Positions 40,001 to 52,468 of a DNA stretch of 64,000 nt are shown here, piece after piece. The notes under the pieces are model-generated. The model saw only the letters and a program-made list of their open reading frames with translations. It did no database searches and had not been told where the DNA came from. The translations under genes were made by a program, and so were the position numbers. The stretch is from Ascaris suum (lineage: Eukaryota > Nematoda > Chromadorea > Rhabditida > Ascarididae): the NCBI GenBank assembly GCA_013433145.1, contig CM024187.1, positions 17,721,826 through 17,785,825 of the forward strand, given 5' to 3'. The stretch's first letter is position 1. Every line of letters begins with the position of its first letter.

Positions 40001-43000
40001 TTTCACATTTGAGACACTTGTTCAATAGGGATGCGAATGGGAGCTTTTCACATTTTAGTATCTGTTGACTCGGCGTCCGTTTCTTTGATCATTCGACGGT
40101 TGCAGCCATACACTCGTTCATTCATCGGTTGAAGCCATACACCCGCCCATTCATCGGAGGCTTTGAATCAGGTGCCCTTTCATCGCTCGATTGCACCTTA
40201 GCCGTTCGCCGCACATTATCCTGTTCGGCTGAACAGCTTCCTTCCTCGCTTTCGCGACACTACCCGAAGCAAAGCTTCGCCTTTTAGCCAAACAATAAGA
40301 ATGCCATGTACGCAGAACATCGCCCCAGCATTCACAGCCCAGTGGCCAAGACGCTAGACTCTGTTGCTGGTCGGTTGTTGCTCGGTTATTGACGGAGACG
40401 GCGCTGTCTTCCTGAGTCAGTTGCGCAAACAGGTGAAGGCATGCATTGAGGGGACTACAGCCAGCGTTGGGTGAGAACAGGATGTGATTTTTTTACTCTC
40501 TGGCTGGGGAATACCTTGACGTCGGAAATAAGAATTCTGTTTTCTTGAAGAAATCCGCAGCAATGATAACGGACTGGCTGAGGGATTAGACCTTCCGTAT
40601 GGTCAACAGTGGTTTGATCTCGTTCAACGACCTCAATCAGGAGCACTCTGACAGACTCTGGTGGAAGTCGAAGATGGATATGTACGAGTTAGACACAGAC
40701 TGACTGCATACGCAGATTTTTCTCGCACTATCACCACGTACGACTGAATCCCCGTCTTCCAGCACTGTTGCATTTTTCTTCTCCCCTCTCTTCTCAGAAC
40801 GTTACATCCTTTCTTCTTTTCATTCTGCGGCACTAATTCTTTCCCTCACATCCTCAGAAACGAGATTTTTCTGCATAAAAGAATTGAGTTGTATCTATAT
40901 GAAACCATCTTATGGACTGTGGTTTATCTCGTTGAATTGAGCAATTAATGAACGCTGTCAAAAGATATATGGCCTCAATCGCTTGATTAAGTCAATCGTC
41001 GATTCCATTTTAGATCATCTGGAACCTCGATTTCTGTGACTCAGATAGCCCTCGACCTCGACTCTTATTCGAGATGAGCATGTGCTATAGCAAAGGCTTC
41101 ACCAGAATCCCCTGACACTTGCCCAATAATGCTTCAAGCCATGCACTAAAGTTGTACCTCCACGGAACCGCCGACTTTGCTCGTATAATGTTTCTTTGTT
41201 AGGTGTGTGCATTAGCCTGGCGATGCGATGTCTATGAAACGCGCACGCACGGCTACTATCGCGCTTCCTTTTCTTTTGCTGCTCTTATTCGGAAGTGCCG
41301 AAGGCGTGAGGCTGTCGGATAGATTTGCCTGGCGCTTGGCGCGCGCCGCGTCCGCTGTCGAGCGTTGTATCCTGGCGCTAAATAAGCGAGTTTCGAGCAA
41401 GTCTGATACAGCAGAGAGCACAGGGTTTAATTGGTTTAATTGGATTAATTGGAAGAGGTGTAGCTGGCGAAGGTTGAACTACTTAATAATAAAACGAGTG
41501 CCAACCATGTGATATCAGCATAAATGCTAGTATACCATATTCGGAACACCAATTACGTTCTTTTCTGCTTCCAGTCGTTTACTTTTTAACGAAGTGAGAT
41601 AAACGCACCGAACCTTATATAGATATTCGGAGCTGTGATGACAGGAAACCTTTCTGTGGTGTGTGTATGTGTGTGTGTGTAAATTAAAACGGCCCAGAAA
41701 ATGCACTTTTTACGGAGCTAAGCAGTCTCTAGGGGCTAACTGCTGCTCTTTTGAATAGAGTTGGCTGAATTTTAAAGTTCCTTGGTGAAATATCCTTCCC
41801 GATATATTCCGTCTAAAAATTATGAGGAAAGCACTTGACTCGGAAAGGTTACTTATTGGGGAAATGTCCTTCTTCCGGCTATTGTAACTTTATGCCTGCT
41901 TGATGGAATAGTACCAAATTCGATATGCATAAAGAGTGCATTATGATTTAGAAATCCGTATATGCAACTTTTTCACATTATGCAAACTCAGGCTTCTTCC
42001 AAACAGTTGCTATATTGCTGCTCAGAGTGTATGTGGTACCGTTCGAAGTCTATACAAGGAGCGATTTCTGCGCTGCTTCACAGTGTAAATGCTTTGCGAT
42101 TCAATATCTGACTCATGCGGTTGGGTTTTGATAATTTGATGCTGGAAATTTTAAGCGGGGGGTGGTGCGCACTAAGCGCGCACCTCGTCAAGTTTCATCA
42201 AAATTCAGCGCCGAAAAATTTAGGAACCTTTAACAAACGCTAGTTAATTCAAACATAACCAGTCGGGGCGTAGTGGGCTTAGAAGATCACTTACGATGTC
42301 GATTATATTCAACAACACGATCGTCATAACGCTCATGACCTATGAGCAAAATGTACCGAACAGATAGATATACAGTGAAAATACGCATATAAAAGACATT
42401 TTAATAATGCAATAAAGGTATTAAAAGTGCATCAAAGTAAGACAAAGATAATGTTTTATGGTCATGTTTCGGGCCTTTCAGCAAGACTGACATCCATATT
42501 CAGTGCTATATTATAGCACATCCCATCTGTGACGCAAATTAGCAATGCAAGTTCTAAAAAAGTAAACATGAATAAACCTAAATAAACGGCAAGTTTTGGA
42601 ACACTGATTGAAACTGTTGGTCAACAGATTCCACCTCATATCTAAGAAAAAGAACTTAACCATTAGAGATGCTTTCGGGCAGTGACTGAATGCAGCAATA
42701 AACAATTAACCGTGCAATGGTTCTCGAGATACTCTCCGCTTCGAGGAAATCGTGAGCACTGCGAATTCCTGCTGTATCGGTGAAAATCACTGGAACAGAG
42801 GCTAGCTCGATCCGTGCTTCCAACGCATCTCTTGTCGTACCTTCTACTTCCGAAACTATCGCCACATCCCTTTCCGCTGAAGCAATCTCAACAAGTTATG
42901 TGCACAATTCTCTCGCTGTTCAGCCGGTGTCCTGCAAGCGTTCTAAAACCAGTGGAAACGCCTCAACTGATGAGGTCTCATACCTCAATTAAGAAAAGCC

Positions 43001-43868
43001 TGAATGCAATTTCCCAGATATGATCATCAAAAGAAATATGGGATGGATAACGCTATTAATATGCCAAAAAACTTGGGTTAAAAAAAAACTGAGTCGAAGA
43101 CCATGCAGACATTCAATTAACATAGGAATGAGTGGGGCGTACGACACTCCTCTCTCCCGGCGGCTCTTTCAAGATACCTTTAGGTTTTTGGTATATGAGA
43201 AAAAAATATTTTAATGCATGTTACGACATTGTTGGAGCATCAAAATCATTCACGTCCTTGTCATTTAACACAACTACTTCTGCCCTTTATGTTCTCCTGT
43301 TTATCGATACAAACCGCTATTTGCTACTAAACGCTCCCATCTGTCAAATCATTCAGGGCACCGCAGTGCGAACAAATAGGATGGAGACACATGTGGGTTC
43401 CGTCCTAACTTCTTTTGATCTGATGACTGGGTAATCTTTCGATGCAATTTTTTGAGCGCAGATGCCATCGACTAACAAAGGCAAAAGTTCGTATGCAACA
43501 CGATCGATTAGATAAATCATGATACCGTTAATGGAAGAACCTCTAAGCTAAACACTACAATGAATAAAAACCGACCGATGCAATTGAGAAGACTGCTTTT
43601 GCCGACATTGGTTTGTCCTAACATAACGACACGGATACCATCAATTATTAAACAGCCCTTCTGTGCACGCTGCTCAATCATCTTCAGTTCGGAGGTGACA
43701 TCCCGGACATGCGAAAGGAATGAATCCCAGTCGAAGGGAACATCATCTGCGAAGTCGATTCCTGCCTCAAGTGAACATGCCAACTGCACTAATGATTCGC
43801 GAATACTGCTCACTGCCAAACCTGGAATTCATACAGCTTTAATGACTTTCCTTTTAACGTCACGATTC

Positions 43869-43901
<33 letters not shown>

Positions 43902-46900
43902 GTTGGCAATTAAAACATCGGATGCGGACGTTACAGCTGCACTTTTTATCAAAACTCATGAAAGCTAACCTATCTGATTTGAACGCACAGCAAGCATTCG
44001 CTGACGTTGCGTTTCTGCTGACAGCAGATATGATAACGATTGCACGCCATGGATATCCAACTTTGAGTTGAAAAATGCTCTGCAAATATATTCGAACAGT
44101 GAACAACGTTGTATTTATGCAGATATGAATGCTGCCACAACTAAGCAAAGAATCTTCTAGCATAAAAACACCAAATCAATATACAGATATACCAGTAAGC
44201 TCGAAATCCAAGTAATCGAAACTTATTAATTCAATATACTGATAGATTTCCAAACGAACCGAATGGTAACTCGATTTCTGTAAATATGCAAAGTTGCTTG
44301 CCCGCTGAGCTACTACTCAGCAGTTGCTAGATAAGCAAATTTAGTGGGGAAATAACTGGCCAACGGAAACGGAAAACAACGACAACACAACAACCCAGCA
44401 TATACAAACATACAGCCTTGACATGTAAGTGAATGTGGAATCGGAATGGAATCAAACTAAAATTGCCACAACCATGTAGTCATTTTCAGCAATCTACTTA
44501 AGTCACAGTAGCTGTGAATATTAGAAGAAAGCGTTGAAAAGCACAACTGCATCACTTCAAGAAGTTCAAGTAACCCCTTCTACTGTATCTCAACGTCCGT
44601 TGGAAGATAGGAAGGAACCATAACAAAACGCAGAACTGACAGTATCGTGAGATAGGTTTCATTCGAGAAATAAAGAAAAAAAATCGCTTTGTACGATCTT
44701 CTATTGAATCCTAAACAACTTAGGTGCTACGGCGTATTTTCGCCGGAAGTCATAAACGGTTCGAAAGAAAAGATTCAACCGGTTCATTTGATCCGTTTAT
44801 AAAAGGTGAATTCTTCGAGATTACCTGGCAAATCGAAGTCTGAAACAAAAATCAAGTCCAGAAGGTTTATAGAAGTCGTATTTACGATGTGATGAGTACT
44901 CCATATAACAAGACATCAGCAATTCCCAACAGGCTAAGATCAGTGGGCAAAGGCTATGTATTGCAGCGCTGCTAATTTACTATGACGCTAACAGTGAAGA
45001 TCTTTAACGCGCGCAAGAGAAATCAGCTTCAAACAGTATCACTTATTAATCAACCTGTTGCAAAAGCACTTAAAAGCAACGAGCTAAACGCCTTTATGTC
45101 CCTACGGCTCACGCAAAGCGTGATCGGAAGAGACGACATTGGAATCAGGTGGTCGCTCTATCTCTAAACATTATACTTATTTAGTTCCATTGTATGGGAC
45201 CTGTGAATTAAATGGATAGATAATTTACACGCACATACGAATATCTATAACGTTAATGCAGCGCAGCTGCTATGAGAATTTTCAAAGAGCATAAAACCTA
45301 TAAAAAGCGTGTTAGGCATCGGTGCGATAAGCTATGCGGGCGGAATGTTTCTTCCTGCTAGTAGAAAACTCCACCATGCAGCTGATAAGGCCAACAGTGT
45401 CACTTTAAAAGACAAGTAAAAGTAGCAATTAAAGAAACGAATCAACAAAAAACTGCAGTAAAAAACCACTTTGAGCACTGACGATCGTCCATACGAGCTC
45501 CTCAAAATCGAACAACATCACCAACGCATCTACGCTCAAAAGGTTGCCACCTTATTGAATATTACTTTCCAAATTCAACCAACAACTGCCAACTAAGTCT
45601 ACGATTTATTCCTAGCGAAACAATAGCCATTTCCACAAAGGTTTCTTTTAAGTTCCACCAAGAACACATTTCCATTCTGTTCGATGATCGAGGAGACTGT
45701 CGCAACTGTTTGCAAACTCGCTTATTACGAGAAAGAACCCCACGAAAACAACTGATGCCAAAACATATCGTAGTGCCCTCATTCAGGAGTGTGCAAGAAA
45801 TCAGTATCACTACCGAAATTTAAAGGGCGGAAGTTTTATAAACATTTCATCGATCATAAGACCATAAAGTCGATAAACCGATAAAACAAGCGTTAAGTAG
45901 CACATATCAAGCAAATTTCACCATGTCAGTTAACCGAACCGTTTTGTGAATTCGCCCGCTTTAGCAGGCCGTACATTTTCGAAGTGATTCAACGTTTCGC
46001 ATACGCAATTAACGACCGCACGACTGCCATGAACGTAGATCTCAGCCGTGTCCTCGCCTGTGAACGTCGACGGCCCTAAAAATATAAACGCCAAATCTAT
46101 TCGAATTCAGAGACGGCCATTAATGAGTGACGGTGAAAGATGGGGAATATACATCTGGAAAATCGCAAAGAAAACAACAGAATTGAAACCAAAAAGTTCC
46201 GAAAATTGCACCAATCAATGAGAAAATATTTTGAAAAACGCATTTAGCTGAATTGAAATATGGTCGATGAAGAAAATATTGCAACGAGATCACAACTAAA
46301 GCAAAATAAAATGCACTTGTCAATGCAATTGTCAGTTGTAACGAGCATTTTTGAGAGAAAGAGGCATAAATAGGTAGATAAATTAAACAGAGAGGCATTA
46401 GTGCTTATAAAACGGAGGAAGGGGCTTATTCCTGTTCGGAGAGTCGTTCAAAACAACGCTGCAATGAGCGAATTATTCGTCCGGGGTGCTGCCGATGGGT
46501 ACCTCGTTCTCTACATCGGAACCGGGGAATATATTCATGAAAGCGACATCAGAAAAACAGCACGGTTTCTTCTGAATTCCATCTGAGCATTGTAGTACTG
46601 GAACAAATCAAGATGGGAAAATGATATCCTTGTAATATCATCCAGGTTGCGCTAGCACAAAACCTCCAAAATGCAAAAATGAAGAGCAAGATCATTTTCA
46701 AGTAGCGATTGCCAAAGAATGAATGGAAATGCCCCTATAGCACGCAAAGCATGCTCGAATTAGATTATATGTGATTAAAGAGAAGTGGGAATAAGCGGCA
46801 CTGAAATGGGCATGACGCGCAATTTTGTCAACTAGATCAACCAGAGCAACCAATCCCTCATGTATCCAACAAATGCAAAGACGCGCCAGCTGGCCAAATA

Positions 46901-49505
46901 TGCTTCACATGGATTTGCAGCCAACTCACCCCATCAACCAGTTTCATAAGCTATTAACAAAAAATAAATATGCAAAATGATATAGTCGTATGGAAATAAT
47001 TCGACAGCCCATACAAATCTTCCTTTCTTTGTGGCCAGAGCCATGTGAAATGGAAATGCCGCCGGTGTAAAATGCAGACAAACTTTTGCACCTTAAAATA
47101 TCTTCTGGCATTTTTAATGCACTCGTCCCGGAAATGACAGATCGATTTGGATCTGGACGTTCTCCATTGCTGTACTTTAGAAGCGCGAAATCTCGCAATT
47201 TTTGCTTTGGTGATTCCCCAGTGAAAGCTACCCGAAAAACAGAAGCACGAACATATATAAATATGCAGTATCAACACAATGCACCTCTGCGAAGGAAATT
47301 TGCAAAAGCGCATGAAAACGATTAAAAAAAACGCTTTAATGGGTTTATGCAATGTCAACTGATTACATAAATATTCGATCCAACAAAAAAAAAATTCGCC
47401 TGTGACCTACTTGTCATATAGGAAAATTTGCACATGCAAATTGGCATACAAGTTCCGGGATCAGTTACTCGTCGAGATGATCAGTCGAAAGAACAGTTAG
47501 ATGTAGGAGACAAAAATTCAATTTTTCACTGCAAGGATTCACAGCGCTGTAATTATGCCCAAGGATTCCACAAACTGAAATGAGTAATCGGTGTACTCCC
47601 TGTAGCAAGAATCAAAATCTCGTTTAAATTCGCCAAGCAGATTTGGTATTGACACAACGCATTTTTGTAAGAACACAAGAAAAGATCGCAAGACCGACGG
47701 TTCACACGGGCTTCGGAGGGAATGAAAAAATGCCCAGTAATGAGCTTTTTATGCGGTCCACCGAGGCACAAAGCGTCGGTGGAAGACTCATTTCATTCCG
47801 CGTCTTACATATTGCAAAACATGAATGCAAAGTTTTACAGTATTCCTAAGTGCATATGACATATGAAGTAGACAGAAACAAAGTTCGTTTCCTAACTGAA
47901 AGACAGATCACAAAGAAAATAAAACATAAAAATTCACCGTTTCAGCTATCTCGTTCCACGACTTCAAACTAAATATAGACATCTACGGATACATACTCAT
48001 AGATACTACGTTCCCATAAAATATTTGCTTGAAAGCGAACAATATCTGAAACAAGTTATATTGGAGACAGCTCCTCCCCCTCCCCGGGTATGAAAACAAG
48101 GAACGGCGATACTGCTAAACATATTTCCTCTCATTCATAACAACGTAGGAAAGGGGATCAGGTTTTGTTGACGTCACAGTACTACAAGCCTTCAGAGTTA
48201 TCAGAAAGTTGTTGAACGTGCTCCTAGGACACACAAGGGATCGAACAAACCTGGCAAAAATACGGCCATAGCCCGATCTATAAGCTCGCCTCCCACATCG
48301 AACAATGACGAATAGAACATATAACGCGCTTTGAATTTCTGACGTTTTGTGAGTCGTTGTAGACACATACGACTTTCCTCTCCTTAAGATACTGCTTTTC
48401 AAAACAATGAACATTAGTAAGTGCCGCTTGAGTTCCAATAGCATACATTGTCAACCCATATTTATTGAACAGGTGAGAGCAGCCAACACCTGCAACCGAC
48501 CTGAGGCGGTTACATTACTACGGAACATTTAAAAAGTTTTCCCTACGAATTCCGCCTCCCAAAAGCAGCTACCAGTTCATGCTTCGTAACCTTTCTCCAC
48601 TCCTGCTTCAGTTAGTATCGCCAACTGCTGCAAACCTTTCAAGATGTTTTTGCCTGGTGCTGTAAAACAGCGTAAACAATGGTTTTGAGGATTTTCGAAT
48701 AGTTCCCTCGATTAGTGCTTCTCAACTGCTCCAGAAACGTCATCCGTGTCCTTGGTTTACCGCATCCAACCAACTAGATACTTGAAATTCTTGTGGACAA
48801 AAACCTTTGAAGAGCGTCCACAATATCTCAAAAAATTTTCAGTGCGTCTTCTTGGAAAAATTTTACAAGATGCGTGCCGTGGATGCTACCAATCAAAATT
48901 CTTCAGAGGCACGCCCAGTATTTTACAGTAGGGTTTCGTTCCCTTGTCTTACTGGCTTCAGTGGCGATAGTTCCTTGATTCGCTACAGTCAAAACTTTGT
49001 ACAACGTCAGCGGCATCTCGAAAAAAAGTTATTGGTCCGCTTCGCGCAAAACATGAGTAAGTAGGTGAACAATTACTTCCCTCGATAAAGGGGAAAGCAA
49101 CACACCGGCACATTTGCTCATCTCCCCTCCACATCCGAGGCTTTGGACGTTGACTTTTTATACGTAAAGACCCCAGCATCCTTGACTTTGCATAATTTTC
49201 TTCCTTTCCTCTTCATTTCCGTTTAAAACCGCTTTCTTCGACCGCTTGAATGCCGCTTCAAAAATCCGACAATTGGCGTGGAAAAGCGGAACGAGCAAAC
49301 TGGTTTACTTGCGTGAGCAAAAAATTAACGGCAGTTGAACATAAAAAGAGAAGGCTATGTGAGAAGAATCGATCGACTCACCAGATACACGGATTATCGC
49401 AATCGCTGAAGGTAGAGAGCCTGAAGACAACGCAAAAATCGTATTCGTGCGGATGCAACATGAAACAACACCACCAGCATGGCGCATCAGATGCAATGCA
49501 AACAT
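37050..49505 (-). CDS. GTPBP3: Mitochondrial tRNA modification GTPase GTPBP3 (MnmE/TrmE family), complete, 9 exons
   Basis: MnmE-family GTPase that, with MTO1, builds the taurinomethyl (or related) group on wobble U34 of mitochondrial tRNAs using a folate one-carbon unit. Exons: 49505-49382, 48382-48251, 46075-45940, 44079-43970, 43821-43576, 42876-42711, 38729-38498, 38040-37885 and 37187-37050; total 1440 nt, 479 residues, all phases consistent (human about 492). The ATG at 49505 starts a presequence-like [12 protein letters not shown]; then [21 protein letters not shown], which opens the folate-binding domain, and [17 protein letters not shown] (about 88-104). The G domain shows G1 GQTNVGKSS (about 236-244), G2 GTTRD (262-266), G3 DTAG (283-286) and G4 NKID (347-350). 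The protein ends FCIGK, the family's C-terminal cysteine motif. Intron 6 is 4 kb and repeat-rich. The exon 2 acceptor (TCTTAAG) and exon 8 acceptor (ATTGAAG) are atypical but required by alignment. Confidence 0.96.
39094..39134. repeat. Inverted repeat, 19-bp arms with one mismatch
   Basis: GCGCTCCACCAACGTTAAA, three A, then TTTAACGCTGGTGGAGCGC. It lies in the 4-kb intron 6 of GTPBP3. Confidence 0.9.
39866..39894. repeat. Inverted repeat, 10-bp arms
   Basis: TTCTTCGCCA, nine-base loop, TGGCGAAGAA, in GTPBP3 intron 6. Confidence 0.8.
40089..40160 (+). repeat. Short tandem repeat, about 30-bp unit, 2.4 copies
   Basis: Units of the form ATTCATCGGTTGAAGCCATA plus CACCCGCC start at about 40090, 40120 and 40149 (the last partial), within GTPBP3 intron 6. 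Confidence 0.75.
41657..41680 (+). repeat. (GT)n microsatellite
   Basis: Short imperfect GT repeat in GTPBP3 intron 6. Confidence 0.85.
43870..43899. repeat. Homopolymer A30
   Basis: Thirty A on the + strand in GTPBP3 intron 4, so poly-T on the coding strand, about 50 bases before the exon 5 acceptor at 43822. Possible length error or old retro-insertion tail. Confidence 0.95.
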
Positions 49506-52468
49506 GCCTAAAATATAGCAAAATAGTATCGACGGAATAAGGCGACACCAACAATGGCCGACACGCGCAGACGCTCAATACTGGACACCTAAGAAACTTC
49601 TCGAGCACATCAGATGTTCATAAGGAAGCCAAAATCTTTGAGTTCCGGTGATACGTGTAATCACTGCACCAGCAGGAATTTAGCACACTGGAAAGCCGCA
49701 GCACAATGGACGAAAGCCATTCATTCACCTGCACAGTTGGAAATCATACAACGCTGCCTTCCCTGTGGGCAGGTAAATCACAAGAAAGATTTCGCTTTTC
49801 ACTACTCATCAATGCATATCTAATACCTCATCCGACACGCCTTTTATTTTAGCGGTACTTCAAGGCTTAAAACTCCCGAAACTTCTCCTAGCAAAAAAAC
49901 ATTCTAGTCTAAATCCTCTGCCCATGCCCTCTCCGCAGACAGAAATACAACCATATTTCCTCCTATGCAGTTTAGAACTGCTACTTGTGAACCCAAATCT
50001 CAATGGGTGAACTACTATAAGACCGAATTCAACCTTTTCTATTCCTATGCTGTACTACTCCCTCCTCACAAACTGAGCATTAGATGGCATAAGAAAGGTG
50101 AAGGCAGAGTAAAGCATGGGCAGTGAAGCCCTCTCTGACGCAAAGTGACTTGTAACACACCTTTCATAATCTTTATTCGTCCTTGAAAGTCACACAATCC
50201 ATTAAAATGCTTATCTCGAGCAACGTTCAACCGGACTGGCTTCTTGAAGCCATGCTGTGTCAAGCACCTCTTGCAGCGATCCTGGCAAGCCGTCCAAAAT
50301 TGTAAACCATATGGAGATTCGTTTTCAGACGGATCAAAATGTACTTTGAAATTCGAAAAGACAGAGGAAAGTTCAATCGCAGTAAAAAAAAATTGATGCA
50401 ATTTGGATAGCAAAGCAAAAACGAACATTTAATGACCGCTGTGGGTTTGAATGGACTTGCATGATCGATTTAACGGCTTAATGACAAAATGAAACGCAAA
50501 GAAAGAAGTCTACGCAGGACAGTGCAAGAATTGAAGCCAACAGCATAATACATAAATACACAAAATAGAAGGTAGCGATGAAACCTCCCAAGCAAAAAAG
50601 CAAAAAATAAATTGAGATATGGAAGAAAGTAACAACGAAATTTTGGCACAAATTATAGGTCGATTTAATTGCTAGCCATTTGATTAAAAGCTGCACTAAG
50701 TTCTTTCAAAAGTAGACGAACGCAAATGAAAGAAGCATTGATAAAGAAATAAATTAACCGAATAACTCTTTGGTTTTTTATAAGTTTTGAATGACAGAAC
50801 TTTCTTCGGAGTACAATCACGATCGCCATCAGAAATTGAATAAATGAGCAAACAGAAAAGAAAACATAACATTCGTGTTCAATCTATAGCAAAGAAGGTA
50901 TCGATTTCCACCAAACTGACAGTGGATATACACCAAAACAAACCAACATCCAAAGCACTAAAAAAGTCCTATTGGCTTTCTTTTATTTCAGTAGACGCAC
51001 ATTTTAAATACATTTAACCGCCTCAGCTGAGAAGTTCAGGTGAGCCATATCTGCTGTAGTTTCGTTGAAATCCACATTCACTTAAAAATGTCTTCCACCT
51101 TTTATGGCCACAATTTTCGAATACCGGCCACCCTTTACAAGACATCACTTCATGAACTGCTTCATAGAAAGTGAACTGGAACAATTTGGAAGCGATGCAT
51201 AACGATCGTGTCAACCAACAATCACGATATATCATTAACAGAAGCGCAACATCGATTCTAATTTATCCACCGAGCTTTACTCAATAAACTTTCCTCGCAA
51301 AAATACAAAAGATGCAGACGATCCCTGTCTAGCTTTAAAGCCGTTGAAGCGTTTACTCTTTAGTTATATACTATTGTCAGTCGACTATAAACAGTAGAAG
51401 TGAGAGAACATTAGGAAGACGAAAAGGCGCACAATATCACTGACTCAATACCCGATTGAGAATATTTTTTGAACAGATCGACAATACTCACAACGGATGC
51501 AAACGAGCGAAAGCACTGAGACGTGGCGTTGCTACTCCATCAACAAGCATTAACTTCACCTCACCCAACGACTTCATTCCAAATTTGGGATAAATAAAAG
51601 AAAGCAGAAAGTTTAACGTGGAATTTATTCCCTCCCTCCTTCTAAATATCGCTTCGTGAAAACGGATTCAGCAAGATCCGTTTACGTCGTCAAAATTTCG
51701 CAAGAATGTTATAAATTTGATTGTGATGGGAATGAAGTGCTGAAGTGATGGGAAAACAAAGTCCACTGCCGAATGCAGCAGACTTGCATATATCTCGGTA
51801 ATAAATGCCTCAATGCAATGCTATTACCAACTTTCCCAAGTGGTCAACAATGCCACAATATAACAAGCTGCATCACAGAGAATCTACAACAGAAAAAGAG
51901 ACAGGAAAATGCACTACACAAGGAAAAAACATTCGCATAGATACTGTACAAAGCTAACACCTCAAATTTCGAGTGGAACAAGTAATGAAACCTCAGAACA
52001 GATGAATGCGTTGGAACCTCTATATGGAAACTTTGTCAATAAGAAGCAAACCGAGAATTCTTCCTATGCATATTAAATGGACCAAGGATCCCTTGGTTCG
52101 CATAGGATAAGTGAAACGAAGTTGCCATGCTCAGCACAAGCAGAAAGAAAGTGTTCACTCTTACCATGGGGCGTATACGCATGGACATGATGTTCTTTCT
52201 CGACTCTCGAATTTGAAACATTCGTATATCACAAAGGCAAAACTGCTGACACAGTGCCACACATGGAGCGAATTAAAATGGACAATACAGTGCGCCGTAA
52301 CGACACACTGCGTGCTGCTAATCATACACACCATATGGCCGAAGACTGCATATATGTTTCACCTCAGGCGTCCCTAGATGATACGTCGTCCGTAGTCGCG
52401 CCACATTTCTCAGATTCATCCATGACGCACGTCATTCAAAGACAGCAGGGAAAGCTGTTGAAAGGCAG
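49506..52468. other. Intergenic between SOCS-box gene and GTPBP3
   Basis: Contains the SOCS 3' flank and GTPBP3 promoter region. Several frames below 125 codons (for example 50428-50066 on -) show no family features. Nothing else supported. Confidence 0.5.

Noticed and set aside
40335..40400. GGCCAAGACGCTAGACT resembling a tRNA-Ser A box, possible SINE
   Set aside because: No matching B box at the right distance and no acceptor stem could be drawn.
47553..47849. Candidate GTPBP3 exon containing [18 protein letters not shown]
   Set aside because: The exon at 48382-48251 supplies the same region ([13 protein letters not shown]) with correct phases and spacing to FTGED.
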